Assembly: GCA_958510825.1 (NCBI GenBank)
Contig: OY294048.1
Span: forward strand, 12,107,589 to 12,171,588
Direction of reading: 5' to 3'
DNA: 64,000 bases
Source of the DNA: Brachypterus glaber
Lineage: Eukaryota; Arthropoda; Insecta; Coleoptera; Kateretidae
The stretch's first letter is position 1, and each line of letters opens with the position of its first letter. Positions 24,808 through 39,800 of the stretch are shown here, piece by piece. The notes below the pieces were generated by a model. That model was given only the letters and a program-made list of their open reading frames with translations. It made no database searches and was not told the origin of the DNA. The position numbers were made by a program, and so were the translations under genes.

Positions 24808-27800
24808 AGAGAGAGAGAGAGTTACAGAAAAAAAGTAAAAGATCAAAAGAACATTTAAAACTTTTTTGGTGTACATTGTCTGATCCTGCATTAGAATCAG
24901 AATCAGAATTATGACCAGAATGAGTAGTAGGTAATTTATAATCTAAATAGTTTTTTATCCACAATTATATAGTAAAACGTTCTTTTTGTGCATTATACAG
25001 GGTGATCAGTAACTGCCATGCCAAAATTTAAGAGGTAATTCTACATCAAAAAATATGAAAAATGTTTCTATAAAGGTTGGTCCGGAAATGAGTGCCAAGG
25101 GAGCTACGGCCCTTTGAAGATAATATATTGAATGCGGAATAAAAAAAAGCATCAATAAAATTTTAATGCTTCAGGGTGATTCTTCATTTAAAATTGAGCA
25201 AAAAAGTATTCTTAGACAAAACACCTAAATTTAATATTAAAGGAGTAATAGCCTTTTTAAAAGTAACGTTTTTGGTGACACAAAATGCTACTTCCTCTTA
25301 ATTGCATTTTCTTTGAAAACTTTTGTTCCTACAGTATTACACTATATGACATTTTTTATGTATTTTTACTCAAGGAATCCATATTTTTTACAAAAAATCC
25401 AAAAAAAGTTTAGTTTAGTTTAGTTTAGGGACGCCTCCGGATAAACTCAAAAAAAAACTAATTAACATAAACTTATTGCCCTTATTAATACTAGTATACG
25501 TGCAAACGCTCGTCGCTCTAGCTTAAAGGGTCCCAGAGTAATTAATTAAAAACCTTTTTTTTATTACAATTTTAAAAGGCCGTAGTGCCCTTAGGGCTCA
25601 TTTGCGAACGAACCTTTATAGAAACTTTTTTTGATATTTTTGGATGCAGAATCACCTCTTAAATTTTGGCATGGCAGTTATTGATCACCCTGTATAAAGT
25701 TGCAAAGTATATCATTCTTATTTACTTTTTAACAAGTATGAAAATTATTTTTTCTCACTACCAACTAGGTAAGTTCACATTACTTAATTAAAAAGTCGAC
25801 AGTAATGGAAAGTACTATATCGAGCACACTTAGTGATTAATTAAAAAGAAACAACACCGTAACTAAAGACAGACAAAAGGATTTACCTCGCCAGGACACT
25901 TTCCTACAGTAGAAAATTCCCAATATAGCTATAATATGATTGGACAGAAATAAACACGTGGCCAGAAATATTGTTAAGTGATTGGTCGATAAAAACGTAA
26001 AAAAATAATCAAATTAATTTAATTTTTGTCCAAAATCCTGGGAAAAACAAAACTATTATTTTCCGGACTATTTACTGCATAGGAATTGTCTGAAATCCAA
26101 ACTGTAATGCCCAAGTTAAGTCGCGGCTTAGATGTTCCCAATGTTAACAAGATTAGTTCTATCCACCAATTTCAAGTTATTCGAATTTTATGTCACCAAC
26201 AGTAAACCGGAAAGTTTTTTTCCGCATGCTATTTAATTAAAATGTAGATCGTACGATCTATATTTAAACCAAACTAAGTTAAGTCTTCTTTATTATACTA
26301 TTCACAGCGCGTAGCGCTACATAGAAAAAACGGATTCCTTGAACCAAGGACACGTGTCTTTGTATATCTTCAAAGCCATATTCTCTTGTTTCAAGGCTGG
26401 CATTTTCTTGCACCAAAGTCAATGTCCTTGAATGAAGAGCACGGGTTTTGGTATAAAAATCAGCGCTCTTTATTCAAGGACATTGACTTTGGTTCAAGAA
26501 AATGCCAGCCTTGAAACAAGAGAATATGGCTTTGAACATATCCAAAGACACGTGTCCTTGGTTCAAGGAATCCGTTTTTTCTATGTAGAATAGTATTATA
26601 CGGCAGTTTCGCCAAAAAACGTCCTAGATAAAAAATTCTTGGATACAAATGTGTTTCATGAAAAAATAAGAAACTTTGAAAATGTCCGGCTGTCCGTCCG
26701 TCTGTCTGGTGTCACGTTTTTTGTATACACGTTAATTCAAGAACGAATAATCCGATCGACTCAAAATTTTCAGAAAAAATCAAGGTCTATGAGCTCAAGA
26801 TCCCTATTGTTTTTATAATCCCCCCAAAAACAAAAAAAGTTATGGGGGGTTAAACCTTTATAAAAATCAGAAAAAGCTAAATGAAAATCCCGATTAAAGT
26901 AACTTTTTTAGAAAAAAATACTTTTATTATAAGGATCAATTTTACCAATTTTGAAGGTAATTTTCCCGAACAGAAAAAAGTTATGAGGAAATAAACTTTT
27001 TAAAAAATAAAAAAAAATTATCAGGGGTAATATCATAAGTGATACTAGGTTAGGTATCGGTGGTTTTTTACATAAATTTTACGAATATTAATCCCAATGG
27101 CGAAAATGCAACGACTGCTTTAGCAGGAGTTCCATTTTCCAAAAATTGGGATTAATATGAATAAAATTTGAAAAAAAAAGCACCGGTACCTAACCTAGTA
27201 TCACGAATTGATATTTAGGGAGAGAATATAATTTATATTTAATACACATACCTCTTAATTATAACGTATTAATCCACAAATAAATTATATTTTATAAATT
27301 AAAAAGCAAACAATAAGCACGATTTTAGATTAGAGAAAAGAGGGGTAAAAAAAAACATCGTAGGGATAAGGTATTTTCACTTATCAGTACAGCATACTAC
27401 ATATATATAAATTTTATTCTCATTTTCAATTTTTCAATTTAAAAAAAATTAATTCTAATGCAATTGTATTGTAATTTTTTTTTTTTTTCGTTTTTCACCA
27501 AAAGAAAATAAAAAAAAAATAAAAATTTCCAATATTTTTTTTCAAAAAAAAAAAAATGACTTTTTTCTTTTCAAAAAATTTTGATTAAAAAAAAGGCTCA
27601 TTGCCCAAAAAAATAAATGCCTCATGCCAAAAATTTTGATGACTAAAAGAAAAATATCATCGCCCCAAAAAATAAAATAAAATTTCGAAGGCTAAAAATT
27701 TGCCGACTGATCAATAATTTTGCGGACTCGGTCGTCCTTGTACGAAACCAGTATTTTTCTCGTTTTTGCAGAAATCTGGTACACCAGGAACGTTTATTGT

Positions 27801-30800
27801 ATTGATCTGGTTGACCTAACCCAACATTTTTGTTTTCGGTGTCCTTATAAAAATTGTGCTCTTCATTTATTGCATAAAACCAGCAGTTGGATAAAAGTTT
27901 TACTGTTGCGGTAAAGGTAAATCGGATCAAATTAATTATATCTGAATTTAAATTTGAAATTAAATCCAATAAAATATGTAATGCTTTGCATTCTACAATA
28001 TACTTTTCACACTGGATTATAGGTATTATGGTTTTATCAATAATTTAAATGTTTATACTTATTATATACAGTGCGGTCCAAATGTCACCCCTCCTTAACT
28101 TTTGAACGAGTTTAGGTATCGACTTTAAATTTATAACTCTCAAATAAGACAACTTAAACTATTTTTTAGTGTATATTTGATACTCTCAGATTTTAAAATG
28201 AGGGCAGGGGGCACGGGGGAACATTTTTTTAAATGAAAAGGGGGGTCTTGTTACACATCATTTTAAAGCAAATAAAATTCTCTATTGGACTGTATATTTT
28301 TTATTTTTTAAACAATTTGGTTTTTCAATTTTTTTAAAAAATGCGATTTTTTAAGTTTTTTTTTTTGTTAATTTTTATTTATGTAAATTAAAATTAGTTA
28401 AAAAGTATAATTTAAGTTTTTTCATCATGAAATTAGTAATTTTTAAAAAATTGTTTGATTTTTTAACAGAAATTTTGACAAAAATACCCATTTTCAACCC
28501 TATTTTAAACCCAAAAAAAATGTTTAAATAAATTAAAAAGGATATAGTTAAATGGCGAATTTCATAAGCTTTAAAATGATGTGTCACACGACCCCCCTTT
28601 CCATTTAAAAAATGTATCCTCATGCCCCCCTGCCCACATTTTAAGAGCTAAAAGTATCAAAAATATGCTAAAAGATAGTTTAGTTGTCTTCTTTAAGAGT
28701 TCTAAATTTCAAGTCGATATCTCAACTGGTTCAAAAGTTAAGAAGGGGGGGGGTGACTTTTGGACCGCTCTGTATAGATAGTGACGTCTGTAACATTTTG
28801 TATATTACATTGACGAGCGCGTCTGCTTTTGCAGACAAAAATGTAGGAACATGTATGCAAAAGCAGACAATGGTGTTTTTATTTTAAGAATTGCTTTTGA
28901 AGACCTAAATATAGGAACATGTATACAAAAGCAGACAATGGCGTAGGCACAAAACTACGCGTGTCTGTGCGCAAGCGATTGCAGGACTAATTTTTTAGGT
29001 ACCTAACTTAGGTTGCATTGTAAACCGAAATATTAAAATTTAGTCAAAATATATTTTTTTAAGAAGTGACCCAATGCCTATCCCTATATCCATTAGCACC
29101 CTTCTTTATGCTATGAATAAAGTTTTTATCAGAATTGGTAAGAATATTTCTATTAAAAAATACGCAATCGAATTTTCCTTTTTTATGATTTTTTGAAGTG
29201 CCTCGTTCGAATTTTCATTTTTTAAAATTTTTGAAGTGTCTCGTACAATTTTTTTGAACTGATTTTTTTTTTTCAAAAACAATATGGTTCTTTCTCTCGT
29301 TAAGTTATACTGCTCACAAAGAAGTAACACAAGGAGAGACGGATAGACAAACAGACGTTTTTACTTTTCCCGAGGAGTCTTGTGTTAGTAAAAAAATGAA
29401 ACATTTTTATAGCTTTTTTTACGTTTTTACATTCAAAAAACATGATTTTCGTCAAAAAAATTGTCTGTCCGTCTATCTGTCCGCGAAATATGTGACCACC
29501 ATAACTCAATAACCCTTCGAGCTAAAGAACCATAGGTTAACTATCCAAAGTTGGGGTAAGGGGGTAAAATGGAGTTGAAAAAAAGTTTAAATTTTTTAAA
29601 AAAATTTTTTTTTTGAATTTTTTGAATTTTTTTTTAATTTTCTTTATTTTTTTGTTTTTGGTTTTAATTAACCTAGTCTATAGAAGAAAGTTTTATTTTT
29701 TCTGCAGCCGTATTTTAAGTCGTTTAAAATTCCATAAAAATAAAATTATGTAATTTTTTTTGGGGTAATTTTTGACTATTTTGAAAATTTAAAAACCATC
29801 ATGTGATACTTTATAAATAGAGCTGTGAAGAGTATAGTAAATTGCGGAGTTAAACTCATCGATTTTTTTATTATATCTGACCAAAATGTTCTGTATTATG
29901 GGTACCGTAAAACATTTGTTATTTTTCACGAGTTTCAATAATCCTGTAAGCTTTAAATAAACAATTTTGTTTTTGTTTTTTTTTTATTTTATTAAAAAAA
30001 ACATACCTTATTTTTTTAATAAAAAATTCTACATAATCTTAGATAGGGTAGGTGTGGGAGATATGGGACAAATTTCACAAATTTATTTTTTTGAATTTAC
30101 GTTTCTAGATATTTTTAAAAATTAAAAATACTGTAATATTGGACTACCTCTTGCAAATATTTTTTTAATTTACTGCATAAATAAAATTATGAAAACAGTT
30201 TTTTTACAGTGCTGTTTTTGTCCCAAGTCTCCCTTTTACCAGGAAAATTTGGGACAAGCAATGGGGAGACTTTGGACATGTAGATAACCTCTAAATGAAC
30301 GAAAAATATTTATTAGTTATAGCAAAAAAAAAAGCGAAGAACGAAAAAATGTAAAATATTTTAAACAAAACATGATAAAAAATGTAATTTTCCTATCATA
30401 AATCCTCAATATATTGAAATATTTCTTTGGAAACTCCAAACCTAACTTTGGGTGCCCGTGGTACGGATCTATTTACGGTAGAATCACTCTGTATATTATA
30501 ATTTTAGATTTTACACAGTATATTACATAAAATTAAAAGTTTTTTAATTTATTATTAAAATGAGATGGCCCAACTCTCCCTTAACATAATGTCCCAACTC
30601 TACCTTACTGCTCTGCATCATTATAAGTGGGCATATTTTTCTTCAGGTTAGAGTAAACTATGAGAAAAACTCGACATTTTATAACTTAAACATTGTTTTA
30701 TACATGAAAAATTACTGGTGACACTTGACACTTGCAACCAGAAAGTTACTTTTCACTATACAAAACAATTAAAATAGCCACATATTTTAAAAACAAAACA

Positions 30801-33800
30801 CATGGGTGAGATATTGCAATCTTTTTACTTCTGAAAGTAAAGGTAAACAATATGTGGACATTTAATAATGAGAAACCAATAATAAACTAGAAAAAGTCAC
30901 TGTCTCAACTCTCCAGCGGTACCCAATCTTCCACATCTCTCCTACGTTTTATTTTTTATATTTTTATTAAAAAAAATTGTTAAATTTTGTTGTTTTTTTT
31001 TTTTGGGAAGTTTCTTTCTTTAGAGGAAATTTAATATTACTATCATTTATGTTTGTGGTAAAATATAGTAAAACCTAGCATTTTTTGTAAGATAATGGAA
31101 ATATGTGTAAATAAATTAAATTAATTGTAAAAAAAGCGCTACTACCTAATTTAAAAACATGTAGTATAATTTAAAGTAACAATACAACATTAATGAATGT
31201 AAAATAATTTAAAATTACATATCGATGGCCTAGCGTACAAATGTGCTAAGTACCGGATGGCCTAGCGTAAAAATGTGCAAAGTGTCGGTAAGATCATATC
31301 CACAGTCTCGCATAACAACATAGTACATAACAATGCGATGCCGTGATTGGCTTGATGTGCCGCCATGTATCTTGTAAGCCAAACACGACATCGCTTTCTT
31401 ATGTTTTATGTTCTAATGCAAGCTTCTGGATAGGCTTAACGGTTATGGTATATGCACATTTGTACCCTAGGCCATCCAGTATTTAGCACATTTGTATGCT
31501 AGACCATCGAGATATTTATATTCATTTATACCTATTACTACCTACAAATAATGTAATTTTACAGAAAGTTGCAGTTTATATTATCTTGCATGGTAAAAAG
31601 TCAAAATATTTTTTAAATTTTTGAGTTTATTTTATTTTAAATTTTTTATTTTTTTAAATTTTTTTTAAGAAAAAAATATATTTATTCTCTTTTTTAACAC
31701 ATACCCTATATAACTTTTCCTCCTTAATCCAGAATCACCAGTCCTCCAGTAATTCACCGAATTGATTGCAGGTGTTTTATCAACCAGAAAGGGGTTGTAA
31801 TACGTTTTCAATATGTTGACGGGCTCAGGATGTTGATCATATTGCAGTGTCCCGGAAGGTGCCTTTACGTCATTGTCACTTCTGTGGAGAACATCTGCTG
31901 GCTTCCGGAAGGGCACGAGAGGGTCGTGTGGCAGTTGCCACGCCAAAGCCGCCGTCGATCCTATGGTGAATATTGAACCCATGCCTATAGAGGGCATTGT
32001 AAGACAATACACTGCAATAGAAACATGAAATTAGAAAATAGGTTATTACAAATTAACAAGCTCTGAAGATATATAATGCTTCGGAATCTATAGTATACTC
32101 CTCTCAAAGCCCAATGACTTTAGATTAAATTCGATATAAGAAAGAAAAAAAAATTACGTTAGAACTTTTGACGCAGCGGAGTAGGTAAAGAAATCGCATT
32201 TTTACCCATAAATGTTATATCTTCGGCTTACAAGTAAAGAGCACTAAGTCCAAAAACATAGTTTTGAGATATTGACAAATTTAACTTTCATTGTTGTTTT
32301 TTAATTTTTGTAATAATTGTTTTTGGAAAAAAACTACCGCAAATTTGAATGACATGTTTGGTCATAATAATGTCTCATTTCCAGTTAAATAAAGAAAAAT
32401 TGAAGTAGTTTAATTCAACTAAATTTGAAAAAAGACATGGACTTAGTGCCTTTTACTTGTAGGCCCACGACGTCGGCTTACAAGTAAAGAGCACTAAGTC
32501 AATAAAATAATATAAAAAACAACTATTTAAAATTAAAACTCTATTAATTAGACGTAATGTATGTATTATCTGATAATAAAAAACCCAATGCAAATGAAAA
32601 TTAATTTATTACCTACACATCGAAAGTACACGTAAAAAGCATTGTCATTTTACAAGTAAAGTTCTGTTTCTCTGTTCTGTCTCTATTCCATCAACTTTAA
32701 AATAGCAAAATTTAAATTCGTTTGTCAGTACAATAAATAACGCGATATTGTATCATATAAATGATTCAAGCAATCATATTTTTATAAATTAACTCTTTTT
32801 AGAAAGTCTCTTAGTGCAGAAACATTTGAAATAATCTACAAGTAAAACGCACTAAGTGCACTAAGTGACTTAGTGCCTATTGCCAGATAAAATTTTAATC
32901 TAAATCAAATTGGTGCATTTTGTATAGTGGGTAACTCCCTTGGCAGTCCACCTAGAAGTTAGTTCGGTTTACCTATACATAGATCATCAAAAATTAATTA
33001 CAGTGCCATTAAAATCCCATTTTTGCAAAAAAGGGACTTAGTGCCTTTTACTTGTAAGCCGACGATATATCAAATTTATATATAGGAACTGTCCGCCATC
33101 TTGGATTTTGTGTTTTTTTCGATTTGCACTTGTATTTTACATTTTTCGATTAAAAAGTTAAGTAACAAATTTGTAGAAAATAAAATTCACTACAATCTTT
33201 ATACAGTCAGTATTGTTAAAAATGTATATATTTATAGCTAATAACACAGCCACCCAAAAAGAAAATGTCATTTGCCAGACTAGACCAACGCAATTTTATA
33301 TTTTCTGGGTCGCTGAAAGTTTTAGCCTGAAACCGTATCTGACCTCCGAATCAGGTCACAATTTTTTTATAACCTTAAATTCCATAAATTCGATGTTTTT
33401 TAAGGTAGATAAAAATTGTGACCTCGTGTTAAGAAACATAACCCTTTCTTCCATTTTAATGTATTTGGGTAATAAAACCTAAAAGAACCCTTTCTATTGG
33501 CACAGTAAAAATAGTAAGAGAATATCTTACGAAAATAGATACGTCTAATCAGGAAAAGGGTCAAGACAGGGAGTAATTTTCACTAAGAATGCGACACTGC
33601 CAAGCTAAAATAAAGTATTATTTTATCTAATAATACAAATCTAAAAAAACGGGATATTATGTCCTGGATATTCTAATATGTGTATTTTCTCCATGTTGCC
33701 ACCTTCTGAATTCAAAAAATATATAAAATCGAAATTCGGTTTTTTCTATTTTTATCCCAACTAACCAACAAGTGTTTATATTTGATGATCTAAAAAAACT

Positions 33801-36800
33801 ACATAATTTTCTTGAAAATTATGAGGTTGGGTTCTAATAATATTTTTCAAACTACGCACAAGTAAGAAGATATAAAAGATAAAATTGACTAACTACTACA
33901 GTAGTACTACTATATAAAAAGCTTAGAATTTATATTACCAACCCCATAAACGTAACTCAAATCCTAAGCAATCTCACACATGTTATACTGTAGATATAGT
34001 TACTCTAGCCAGCTTTTTAGACACCTTTACTCCTTTTTTAGTTTTCTCCCTAATTGACCTTCTACAAAAAGGAACCTACAATTAAAACCTCAACCTGGAT
34101 AACAACAAAGAAAAATATAACCACTCAAAAAAAGAAAAAAAACATTGTTCTATATGGCAAGCAATCCAAAAAAAAACATTAAAAAGTAGGAGAAGAATAA
34201 AAAAAGAGAAAATCCTTCATTACCTACATATTCAAAATCAATTATAGAGAGGATAGCGCATTGGCCTTCCCACGCATACAAATTTTTGGTTTCACCCTAA
34301 TGGCAGTCATTATCTTTTTTCTTATTATCACTATTTTTAAATCAAAAAACCGTCAAAACTAGTAATTTCTAAGGACTTTTATTATAGCTGGTAATACATG
34401 CAATCCCAATCTGACAATTTAAATTTCGCGCAAAAACTAGAATTTAAAATGGATTTCAACTATGTTAGTAACTCGCACTAAATGAAACCTTTATACCTTT
34501 CCCTAAATCGTCGTATAAAAAAAACCTTGTACTGTTTTTTTGCCTCTCAAAGACGAATGTATTTGTTGTCGACGAAGTTTGCCTTATCTTCTAATAGCAA
34601 AGCTTATTGTAACTCAATTGAAAGATGAGCAGAAACTAGAACCTATTTATCAGATCTGTTTACTTATTGATTAAAGTTTTTTTTTATAGCTGGTAATACA
34701 TGCAATCCCAATCTGACAATTTAAATTTAGCGCAAAAACTATAATTTAAAATGGATTCCAACTATGTTATTGTAACTCGCACAAAATGGAACCTTTATAC
34801 CTTTCCCTAAATAATTGAGTCGTATAAAAAAAACCTTGTACTGTTTTTTTGCCTCTCAAAGACGAATATATTTGTTGTCGACGAAGTTTGTCTTATCTTC
34901 TAATAGCAAAGCTTGTTGTAACTCAATTGAAAGATGAGCAGAAACTAGAACCTATTTATCAGATCTGTTTACTTATTGATTAAAGTTTTTTTTCTTATTT
35001 TATTTTCTTTTATGAAATAACTAACCAGACAGCGGTGTTTAGCCATTTATTGAGTCACTTTGATCGACTGATTTTTCCATGCAACGTACGAAGCTCTATC
35101 TTTGTCTTTGCTATCGAAAACGACAAACGCAAATAATTCGAATACCTGCCTTGCTTTCTAGCTGGCCACACAGAGCCGGATCTTTGGCAGAAAGTGCCGC
35201 TGGGTGTTCCCAGAGAGCCGCAGGCGACCTCGGTTGCAAGATAGATTAGTCATGATCCCGATTTGTGCTATTATCTGCTTTTAAGAGGAAAATTAAAGAT
35301 TATCTTTTTCTGAAAGGTTTTTATAGTTAAGAAGAGTACCTTTGTAATGATTTCCGTGACTTATAAAATTTTACACTGAAAAATGTATGATCATATATAT
35401 TTTTTATTTTTGTTAAAATTTTGTATTATTAAAGTTTTGTATTTAAGTGTACTTGTATTTTTAAAATTGTGTGTTTTTTAAATGTAGGTAATTACCTGGA
35501 AACATACCTAAGTGTATAAACTTATGTTTTTCTTGATTTTACTGTAAAAGTTGTCTATTTTAATTATATCTTTTATTATGTATCTATTTCAGAGGTAGGT
35601 AAAATATGTAAATATTGAAACATAAATATATTTCTATTCTATTCTATTCTATTCTATTTTATTCTATTAGTTTGGGCAAATGAGCATGAAATCCAAGGTA
35701 ATTCTGAAAAAAAGGAATACACTAATAAAAAATATCTATAGTATCGGTTAAAACATTTTAATGTACATAGTTTCGCTGTATGGTACTCTATAAATGGTAC
35801 TCTATATCATAAAAAGGAGTTTTTAATTAAAACTGGCTAGCTGGCTAAAGGGGAAAGCTAATCGGTGCTATTTTTTTTATCGTACATAGCTATGACAAAA
35901 ATGTAGACTTACCCTTATTCGTGCATATTTATCGTAAAATGAAAGTTTTTGCCCGATTTGTATAATTTAGCTTTTTGATTTTTGGGGAATAGGGCTTTGG
36001 ATCTGACTAAAATTGTTATCTAATTTTGCTGTGACGTTTCGACGATGGATTTTCGTTGTTTTCGAACAGAGAATTAAAGCCAAAGATTAGTCATTGTCAC
36101 TAACAGTAAAAACTCATATAAACAAAACATTATTTAAACAAATAAATAACAGTTAAAAAATAAAATTAAGACAGTGTACATTTCTATACGCAGCAACCGA
36201 ACCTACTAGGATAATTTTTTCCAGATCCAAAGCCCTATTCCCCAAAAATCAAAAAGCTATTTATCGTATCGCAAAGATCGGACCTGGTAGAAAACACATA
36301 AAAAAAAATGACCAAAGAAGTCTTCTAAAATTAAATCTTGTATTACAAAAAATTCTGATGTGATAGAAAAAAACTGACTTCATTTTTGAAATCAGCTCAC
36401 CAAATTACGTATAAAAATAACATTTTAAACCCAAGGGAAAAAAAAGTTGAAATTTGTTGACCTGTGATATTGTTTTTATACCCCATCTAATAATTAATAA
36501 ATTATTTATGTCCTCCTTTCTTTTATTTCTTGGTATTTATGCCATTAGTTCTAAACTAAAAGTGAGGTTGAAAATTTAAACTTTAAATAGTTTCTATAAC
36601 CCAATAGCCTTAGCACGTTATAAAGTTAAACAACAAATTGGAAACTTGATACGAAGTGCGCTTTTACAATCTAAACTTTGATTAAAGAGCTGATTTGGGG
36701 TAAGTGGTGTATGTTGGTAAAAACACTGTTATGATACTTCTTGCAGCTTCACTGCAGGGGGTCTATTCTGGTTTCAAACAGATATTTTCCGCCTGATATT

Positions 36801-39800
36801 TGATGAATATGGGCGGAGCTTCATGGTCTAGGCCAATCAATTTATCAGAAGAACCAGTGTGAAGTTGGCTTTCACGCGTGAATAAAACTCACCTATGAGA
36901 ATAGTTATATATTTTTTTATGTAAAATATTGACACCAACAATGAAAAAAAGTTAAATATAAAAAATGTTTGTGCCAAAGTGTTATATACAATTCTAAATA
37001 ACTTTTTTAAATGTCTGTCAGTCTGTACGTCCGTCTGTAGGTCCGTCCGTCTATGCGTCCTTCTGAATGTATGTCAATCTATCGGTCCGTATGTCACATT
37101 TTCTTTCCGGCAGAATAACTAAATAAAAAATAATCGGATCGACTTATTTTCAGCAAAATTTAATGAATCTTGGTAAGGACATAAAGCCTATTAAAACTGA
37201 AAAAAATCTCCTCAAAACTAAGAAAGTTATTGGTGTCTAAACATTTTAAAAATTAATTTTAATACATAATCATGGGTATAAAATTTGAAAAAGTCCCTTT
37301 AAAACAAAAGGTTTTAGGGGTATAAACTTTTAAAATAATCGAAAAAGAAAAATTAAAGGATAAACGTTATTTCATTGAATTAAAAAAAAATCCCTTTAAA
37401 AACAAAAAATTTATAAGGGGCTAAACTTTTTTTTTAGAAAAATTTGCCTTCAATAAAATAGATTTGAAATTTGCAAAAAAAATCATTAAAAAACAAAAAG
37501 TTATAGGGGGCGCCAATTAAAAATTAGAAATATCCCAATTCAATTTAATTACACTCAGAAAATTTCGTTGGATTTTTAATACTGAATGTTATTTGTTAAT
37601 ACATATTTTTTATTTGGTATTTAATACTTTACTTGTGATATTAAATACTGCAATGTGTGTATTGTATACAAAATGTTGTCATACTAACATAGAGACCGTG
37701 CTAGTACATTTCAATCCCAACATATGTTTATTAATACTAGCATGTTATAGTAAAAATTACTGTAAGATTTGGTAAAGCATATCACACTTATAGTATGGTA
37801 TACTTTGAGTTGTTTTTAAGTTGTATTACTGATCTAGTTTAAAGTATGTTACAGTATTATGAAAAATTAACAATCGGTTAATAATACCAAAATTAAGATT
37901 AGTAATAATATAAAAATTTCAACCACACATAATTACACACTGACAAAATAATCCATCCTTTTTTTACTTTTCTCTGTATTATTACTAATCAAAATTTTGA
38001 TATTATTTACCGATTGTTATTTTACTAAATACTATAACAAACTTTAAACTAGATCAATAACACAATAACTAAAACTTAAAGTATACCAAACTATAACTGT
38101 GATATAATTTACCAAATGTTACAGTGTTAATAAACACATGTTGCTTGGGATCCAAATGTACCAGCACAGTCTCTATGTTAGTATGACAACATTTTTTTTA
38201 CAATACACACATTGCAGTATTTAATATCACAAGTAAAGTATTAAATACCAATGGTGGCGATATAAATAGAAGATATGTATTATCAAATAACATTCAGTAT
38301 TAAAAATACAACGAAATATTCTGAGTGTAATTTAGTCTTTCTTTAAAGCATGTTTTTTACGTATTTTCGCCAAAACTTGAACTCTTTGACCTAGATGTAC
38401 AAAATTTTATACAGGCTGACTAGAGCAAATAAATGACACTCTTGAATTTTTAAATTTAAGCATCTAGGCTTAAATTACATCAAATTTAAAGCATTAGGAA
38501 CCATTTAAAAGAAAATTTTATATATTTTTTCACTATTTGTTTACTTAAATTCACCAAGGCATTGTTAAGAAAATAAGTACATGAATTACCATATAAATAA
38601 AATATTTTACTTTGAAAATTCTCTAGTTTCTAAAAAAAAGTAGCTATCAACCTGTCCAACAAACCGTGCGCCTCCTTAAAATGGCAAAACGTTATAGGTC
38701 AGTAGATATTTATAAAAAAATGCAAAAGAATCTATCTTTATCACGATCTTGAAATAAAATTATTTCAAATTGACCGATCCCATAATTTGTTGAAAATTAC
38801 TTACATCCACTTACAATCCTAAACGAAAAATTGTTATACCGTGCGTGTCTAATGTTTGTCCCCCTGAAGTGTTGAGCTACTAATTAAAAAATCCAAGAAA
38901 ATGGCATTGTTTAGCAAATATGTTGGAAATTCAACACCCTCAAAAAAAAATTAAAAAAATAATAAATGGTCTAATACGGAATATAATACGCTTTAAAATG
39001 ATGTAAAAATTTTAAACAAAAGTTAAAATAGCTTAAGACAATAATAATTATTATAATGGGAGCACGATATGGTCTTATTTAATGTTTATAACTTATGGTA
39101 TCAAGGTCATACATAAAAAGGTCCACTATTTTTTAATGGAATTTGATTAACTTTAGGCCACATATTTTTATGTATAAAATAACTTATTTTATACTTTTTT
39201 ATTCAGTATTTACTGTTCTTTAAGATTTTTAATAGAAACATACTATCTTCTATTAAAAAAACTAAGTTTACGTTCTATGACCTTGACACCATAAGTAATA
39301 AACATAAGAATAGCACTATTCTGTGCTACCACTAAGCTCTTATAACTTTTCTTTAAACTGTTTTCGATATAATATATACATATTATGTAGCAGTACCTAA
39401 TTCAAATATTTAGATTTGTCATGATAAATGGGCCACACCCTGTATATGTATCTCTTTAGTCTATAATTTAAGGAAAGAAATACCGCACTAACTCTGGTTG
39501 CTCAAAAAAAAATCGACAGCTGTCACACAATCATCCAAAACCTGTTTTTTAGGACAGCTATTTAACGGCATTTCCGTCGTGGTTGCTAAGCAACGGCCAA
39601 CATGTAAAAATTAGACCGAACCAAAAAGTATATTCTATAACTAGTATGGAATAGACAATATTCCGCGCGAGCGGAAAGTTTGTCATACGAGCCGGCAGGC
39701 GAGTATGACGGTCCCGCGAACGATGACTGCAAACTGCGACTGCAAATATGAAACACTGTATGGCTTTAAACTGCGGACAAGGTTAAAAACAATGTTTATT

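Noticed and set aside
27643..27969. 108-codon minus-strand frame
   Set aside because: Low-complexity ends, no recognisable motif, and GGTGTCCTTATAAAAATTG-like repeat phrases; no splice or start support.
28375..28781. Frames shared around TIR element 28067-28774
   Set aside because: Not conserved between this copy and the one at 53136-53841; the element is non-autonomous.
33213..33482. 89-codon plus-strand frame
   Set aside because: It overlaps a mirrored AGGTCACAATTTTT pair, which suggests transposon DNA; no known motif.
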